Position numbers and translations under genes: made by a program
Notes under the pieces: generated by a model
The model's database searches: none
The model's input: the letters and a program-made list of their open reading frames with translations, nothing else
Told to the model about the DNA's origin: nothing
DNA from: Desulfurococcales archaeon
Lineage (GTDB): Archaea > Thermoproteota > Thermoprotei_A > Sulfolobales > NBVN01
NCBI GenBank assembly: GCA_027023255.1
Contig: JALVVU010000109.1
Location: 1 to 37,818, forward strand
Reading direction: 5' to 3'
DNA: 37,818 bases
In this document: in pieces, positions 35,214 through 37,818 of the stretch
Layout: each line of letters opens with the position of its first letter
Position numbering within the stretch: position 1 is the stretch's first letter

Positions 35214-36903
35214 GCAGGGCAGGTACCTGCCGGAATGTCCTGAAATGAGTGAGGTAGTACGTAAGCTTACTGAGGAGTATGGCGGGCACGTGATTTTCTC
35301 TCGGGAGTCTGAGGTCTACATTGAGGTGCCGCGGCATGAGCTGAAGGATGTCGCTAAGTACCTCTACAGCTCGGGGGCGTTCTTAAAGACCTGCGCGGCC
35401 GTTGATGAGCGCCCACTCAACCGTTCCTTCGCGCTGTACCACATATTCGGCATGGATTCGAAGGGTTACGATGTGATAGTGAAGGTGAGCGCCCCGGAGG
35501 ATGACGCCTGGGTGCCCAGCACAGTCGACGTGGTTCCGGCAGCGGATTGGTGCGAGCTTGAAGCACGCGACATGGTGGGAATCGAGCTCAAAGGTAGGAG
35601 GCTAGTTCGCAGGTTAGTCCTTCCTGAGGACTGGCCTGAAGACATACACCCGCTCAGGAAGGAAGTTCCCCACGATTTCAGGCCACCATCAGTTAAGGCG
35701 GAATCCGAGTTCCGCCCGCCTGAGAGGGGCATACCTATAGGGCCGTATCACCCAGTGCTTCACGAACCCGAGTACTTCGAACTCCTCGTTGAGGGGGAGA
35801 CCGTAGTCGACGTTTACTACAGAGGCTTCCACGTCCACAGGGGCATTGAGAAGCTAGGTGAGTCCCCGAGGTTCACGTATCAGAAGATACCGTTCCTAGC
35901 TGAGAGGATCTGCGGCATATGCGGGTTCGTGCACTCAACCTGCGCCATAATGGCTATGGAGAAAGCCGCCGGAATCAGGCCGCCGGAGAGGGCTGAGTTC
36001 ATTAGGACGATCGTGCTTGAGCTTGAGAGGATCCACAGTCACCTGCTCTGGGTCGGTGTCGCGGCACACGTCCTAGGTTACGACGCGGGCTTCATGCACA
36101 CATGGAGGGTCAGGGAACCAGTAATGATTCTCTCCGAACTCATAACGGGCAGCAGGAAGACGTACGGCTTAAACCTAGTGGGTGGCGTTAGGAGAGACAT
36201 AGACAAGGACAAAATGGAGAAGATCATGAAGACTCTAGACAGGGTTGAGAAGGAGTTTAAGGAGCTAGCTAACCTCCTCGTCTCCGTACCCCAGATACGT
36301 AGGAGGGCGCAGGGCACTGGCGTGCTAACCAGGTCTGAGGCTAGGGCTTTAAGCGTCGTCGGGCCGGTAGCGAGGGCTTCAGGCCTTTACCGTGATGTCA
36401 GGAAGGACTACCCATACTTAGCGTATAAGGAGGCATCCTTCAAGGTCCCGCTCTACACCGAGGGCGATAACCTAGCTAGGGTGCTTGTTAGGGTGGAGGA
36501 GGTCTTCGAGAGCATCAGCATAATAAAGCAGTTACTGGATAAGCTACCTGGAGGCCCTATAATGCATGAGAAGTGCTCAGCAATAATACCTGTGGACGAG
36601 CTAATACCTCCCGGGAAGTACGCCGTAGCTGCTATCGAGGCGCCGCGTGGTGAGGACGTCCACTTCCTAATGACTGGGGAGGGCAGGCCTTACAGGTGGA
36701 GGGTTAGGGCCCCCACCTACCAGAACATACCTGCGTTGAGGCCCATGCTCAGAGGCGATCCCTTAGCCGACGCACCATTAACGATCGCCAGCATAGATCC
36801 TTGTTTCTCGTGCACTGACAGGGCCCTCGTGATCGACGTGAGGACCGGGAGGGCCCGGACGATTAAGCTATGGGATGGAGGTGTCGGTACGTGTCGATTA
36901 TGA
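35206..36903 (+). CDS. HycE-like fused [NiFe]-hydrogenase large subunit (NuoC + NuoD domains)
   Basis: N-terminal 30-kDa-like domain, then ERICGICGFVHSTC (L1) and C-terminal DPCFSCTDR (L2): all four Ni ligands present. ATG 35206 overlaps the upstream TGA. Confidence 0.95.
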   Translation: MGEQGRYLPECPEMSEVVRKLTEEYGGHVIFSRESEVYIEVPRHELKDVAKYLYSSGAFLKTCAAVDERPLNRSFALYHIFGMDSKGYDVIVKVSAPEDDAWVPSTVDVVPAADWCELEARDMVGIELKGRRLVRRLVLPEDWPEDIHPLRKEVPHDFRPPSVKAESEFRPPERGIPIGPYHPVLHEPEYFELLVEGETVVDVYYRGFHVHRGIEKLGESPRFTYQKIPFLAERICGICGFVHSTCAIMAMEKAAGIRPPERAEFIRTIVLELERIHSHLLWVGVAAHVLGYDAGFMHTWRVREPVMILSELITGSRKTYGLNLVGGVRRDIDKDKMEKIMKTLDRVEKEFKELANLLVSVPQIRRRAQGTGVLTRSEARALSVVGPVARASGLYRDVRKDYPYLAYKEASFKVPLYTEGDNLARVLVRVEEVFESISIIKQLLDKLPGGPIMHEKCSAIIPVDELIPPGKYAVAAIEAPRGEDVHFLMTGEGRPYRWRVRAPTYQNIPALRPMLRGDPLADAPLTIASIDPCFSCTDRALVIDVRTGRARTIKLWDGGVGTCRL

Positions 36904-37400
36904 AGCTACTCAGCATAGCGGCTAAGGCTAAGGTAGTCACTAGGAGGTACCCATTCGAACCCCCCGTAGTTACTGAGGGGTTCAGGGGTAAGATTGAGGT
37001 CGACCCTAAGCTCTGCTGGGGCTGTGGCGTATGCACTAGGATATGCCCGCCCAACGCCTTGACGCTTAAGAAGCGGGAGGACGGCACCCTAGTGCTTTCG
37101 TACTTCATGGGTAGGTGCATATTCTGCGGCATGTGCGCTGAGGTATGCCCGCGGGGAGCGATAACTGTTACGAAGGAGTTCGAGCTCGCGTCACTGACTG
37201 CGGAAGACTTGGTTAGGGACGTTAAGCACGACGTGGTTAGGTGCAGGATTTGCGGGCGCGTCATAGGCCCTACCGTGGAGATAAGGGAAGCGACCAAGAG
37301 CGTGGGCGGTGCAGAAGCCAAGTACTACGACCTCTGCCCTGAGTGCCGTAAGCTCGTGGTTGCCCGCGGAATAATGACTAAGGTGGGTGTTAGGCCTTGA
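36891..37400 (+). CDS. HycF/MbhN-like (NuoI family) 2x[4Fe-4S] subunit with C-terminal Cys4 knuckle
   Basis: CWGCGVCTRICPPNA, CIFCGMCAEVCPRGA, then CRICGRVIGP...YYDLCPECRK. Start GTG 36891 or ATG 36900. Confidence 0.93.
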   Translation: MSIMKLLSIAAKAKVVTRRYPFEPPVVTEGFRGKIEVDPKLCWGCGVCTRICPPNALTLKKREDGTLVLSYFMGRCIFCGMCAEVCPRGAITVTKEFELASLTAEDLVRDVKHDVVRCRICGRVIGPTVEIREATKSVGGAEAKYYDLCPECRKLVVARGIMTKVGVRP

Positions 37401-37818
37401 GCGGGGACGGCTCGAAACTCCTGGCTAAGGCCCTCACCAGGCTAAAGAGAAGTATATGGGTGTTCCACCTTAATACAGGGTCCTGCAATGGTTGCGACAT
37501 AGAGGTTCTGGACGCGCTAACACCTTACTTCGACGTCGAGAGGTTCGGCATAAAGCTAGTTGGTTCCCCGAGACACGCTGACGTCTTCCTCATGACTGGT
37601 CCCGTCACTCGCGAAACCCTGCCTAAAGTGTTAAGGGCGATTGAATCCATGCCCAGACCCCGCCTGATCCTAGCCCTAGGGTCATGCGCCTGTGGGGGCG
37701 GGATCTGGTGGGACACGTACTCCACGATAGGCGGGTACGGGAAACTCAAGGAAATACTGGAGAGGAGAGGTGTCGTAGTCGACCGCGTAGCGTACGTGCC
37801 GGGATGCCCCGTCAGGCC
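37397..37818 (+). CDS. HycG/MbhJ-like (NuoB family) [NiFe]-hydrogenase small subunit, partial
   Basis: Manual translation: HLNTGSCNGCDIEVLDALTPYFDVERFG...LALGSCACGGGIWW...YVPGCPVRP; TTG start overlapping upstream TGA; runs off the window. Confidence 0.93.
   Translation, partial: MSGDGSKLLAKALTRLKRSIWVFHLNTGSCNGCDIEVLDALTPYFDVERFGIKLVGSPRHADVFLMTGPVTRETLPKVLRAIESMPRPRLILALGSCACGGGIWWDTYSTIGGYGKLKEILERRGVVVDRVAYVPGCPVR

Noticed and set aside
1-37818. Mobile elements, CRISPR arrays, rRNA or tRNA genes
   Set aside because: No transposase/integrase motifs, spaced repeats, rRNA blocks or cloverleaf candidates seen by eye; a tRNAscan/Infernal run would be decisive.

Overview
This 37.8 kb window looks archaeal, probably Thermoproteota (crenarchaeal type). 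The evidence is TATA-like boxes about 25-30 nt before start codons, many GTG/TTG starts, AGG-rich Arg codons, a PibD/class III-type signal on a sugar-binding protein, and a DGGGP-synthase-like UbiA protein. It is densely coding; I see no rRNA, tRNA or CRISPR array.

Left to right: a partial radical SAM gene and a tungsten-type aldehyde:ferredoxin oxidoreductase (AOR) divergent from a Tfx-like regulator; an aldo/keto reductase; a large HTH-STAND NTPase-TPR protein; OsmC; a strongly structured leader or ncRNA candidate; a carbohydrate ABC transporter (SBP, two permeases, ATPase); a GT2 glycosyltransferase; a DUF364-like protein; an ACT-argG-argH block; a short run of uncharacterised genes (including a ribbon-helix-helix-like protein); MFS and duplicated MgtE/SLC41 transporters; two extremely Trp/Tyr/Pro/Gly-rich proteins; a UbiA / dolichol-kinase-like lipid pair; PadR and DUF72.

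The right-hand 11.3 kb is the most interesting part. It holds an Mrp/Mnh antiporter module followed, after the only sizeable gap in the run, by a GltD-like flavoprotein and a group-4 [NiFe]-hydrogenase module. The order of that module (HycB-like Fe-S, HycC-like, lateral-helix fragment, HycD-like, fused HycE-like, HycF-like, HycG-like) parallels a formate-hydrogenlyase operon, but no formate or CO dehydrogenase is visible in the window. All family calls are by eye from motifs; no database search was run.
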